Shown: positions 5,108-5,322 of the stretch, one piece after another
How the letters are laid out: each line of letters starts with the position of its first letter
Numbering within the stretch: position 1 is the first letter of the stretch
Assembly (NCBI GenBank): GCA_023700845.1
Contig: JAMPYD010000173.1
Span: forward strand, 1 to 5,322
Source of the DNA: Elusimicrobiota bacterium
Lineage (GTDB): Bacteria; Elusimicrobiota; Elusimicrobia; UBA1565; UBA9628
DNA: 5,322 nucleotides
Direction of reading: 5' to 3'
Made by a program: the position numbers and the translations under genes
The notes under the pieces: generated by a model
Databases searched by the model: none
Seen by the model: only the letters and a program-made list of their open reading frames with translations
Told to the model about the DNA's origin: nothing

Positions 5108-5322
5108 ATGGACCCGAAAATAGCCAAGCTGGACAACGACTACCGCGAGCTCGAAGGCAAGCTCGCGTCGGGAGCCCTGTCGGCCGCCGAGATGAAGGAG
5201 CTGGCCGTGCGCCACTCCCAGCTCGCGCCGATGATGGCCAAGGTGCGCGAGCTGCTGCGCGTCGAGGGCGAGCTCGAGGGCCTCAAGGCGATGGAGGCCG
5301 ACCCGGACATGAAGGCCATGGC
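5108..5322 (+). CDS. prfA: Peptide chain release factor 1, N-terminal part only
   Basis: The frame from ATG 5108 stays open to the window end, giving 71 full codons. The sequence begins MDPKIAKLDNDYRELEGKL and continues as charged amphipathic helices (about 3-62), ending with ADPDMKAMA. This matches the N-terminal helical domain of class I release factors: the K-x-x-x-L-x-x-x-Y-x-E-L-E start, and the D-P-x-M-x-x-M-A step into the next helix that is typical of RF1. RF1 recognises UAA and UAG in the ribosomal A site and triggers peptide release through a GGQ loop. The PxT and GGQ motifs that would prove the call lie beyond the window, so RF2 or a related factor is not strictly excluded; an L31 gene beside prfA is a common bacterial order and favours RF1. 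The ATG has no clear Shine-Dalgarno sequence, and only 27 bases separate it from the terminator. Confidence 0.83.
   Translation, partial: MDPKIAKLDNDYRELEGKLASGALSAAEMKELAVRHSQLAPMMAKVRELLRVEGELEGLKAMEADPDMKAM

Noticed and set aside
1..5322. CRISPR array, tRNA or rRNA genes, insertion sequence ends, attachment sites, defence genes
   Set aside because: I found no regularly spaced direct repeats, tRNA-like cloverleaf, transposase or nuclease motifs. Intergenic space is under about 85 bases everywhere and is explained by promoters and one terminator.

Overview
The window is very GC-rich bacterial DNA, tightly packed and coding almost throughout on the + strand. There are six or seven genes, no RNA genes and no mobile elements. 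I cannot fix the organism. The GC-rich codon use, TATACT-type promoters set almost on top of start codons, and a type B L31 gene next to a release-factor gene would fit a GC-rich member of Elusimicrobiota or another poorly cultured Gram-negative-type lineage. This is a tentative inference and no single gene here proves it.

Layout. Positions 2-568 hold the 3' part of an M23 (LytM-type) zinc peptidase. It runs into an alpha/beta hydrolase (568-1305), a GT87/DUF2029-type membrane glycosyltransferase (1302-2513) and a membrane-anchored protein with two copies of a TIM44/NTF2-like plus zinc-ribbon unit and a C-terminal TerB domain (2495-4171). Their junctions overlap by 1, 4 and 19 bases, so they form one translationally coupled operon with an envelope theme: peptidoglycan cutting, lipid-linked sugar transfer and a membrane-tethered sensor or scaffold-like protein.

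From 4172 the organisation changes. A small DoxX-family membrane protein (4200-4592) and ribosomal protein L31 type B (4613-5026) each have a TATACT -10 element only 6 or 9 bases before the ATG and no Shine-Dalgarno sequence, so both are predicted to be leaderless or nearly so. A strong intrinsic terminator (5043-5080) follows L31. The window ends in the N-terminal part of a class I release factor, most likely RF1 (prfA, from 5108).

The points most worth a second look are the duplicated ribbon/TIM44-like/TerB protein, the paired leaderless promoters, the lysine-rich tail on a cysteine-free L31, and the terminator separating rpmE from prfA. I did not find a clear new defence or mobile system.
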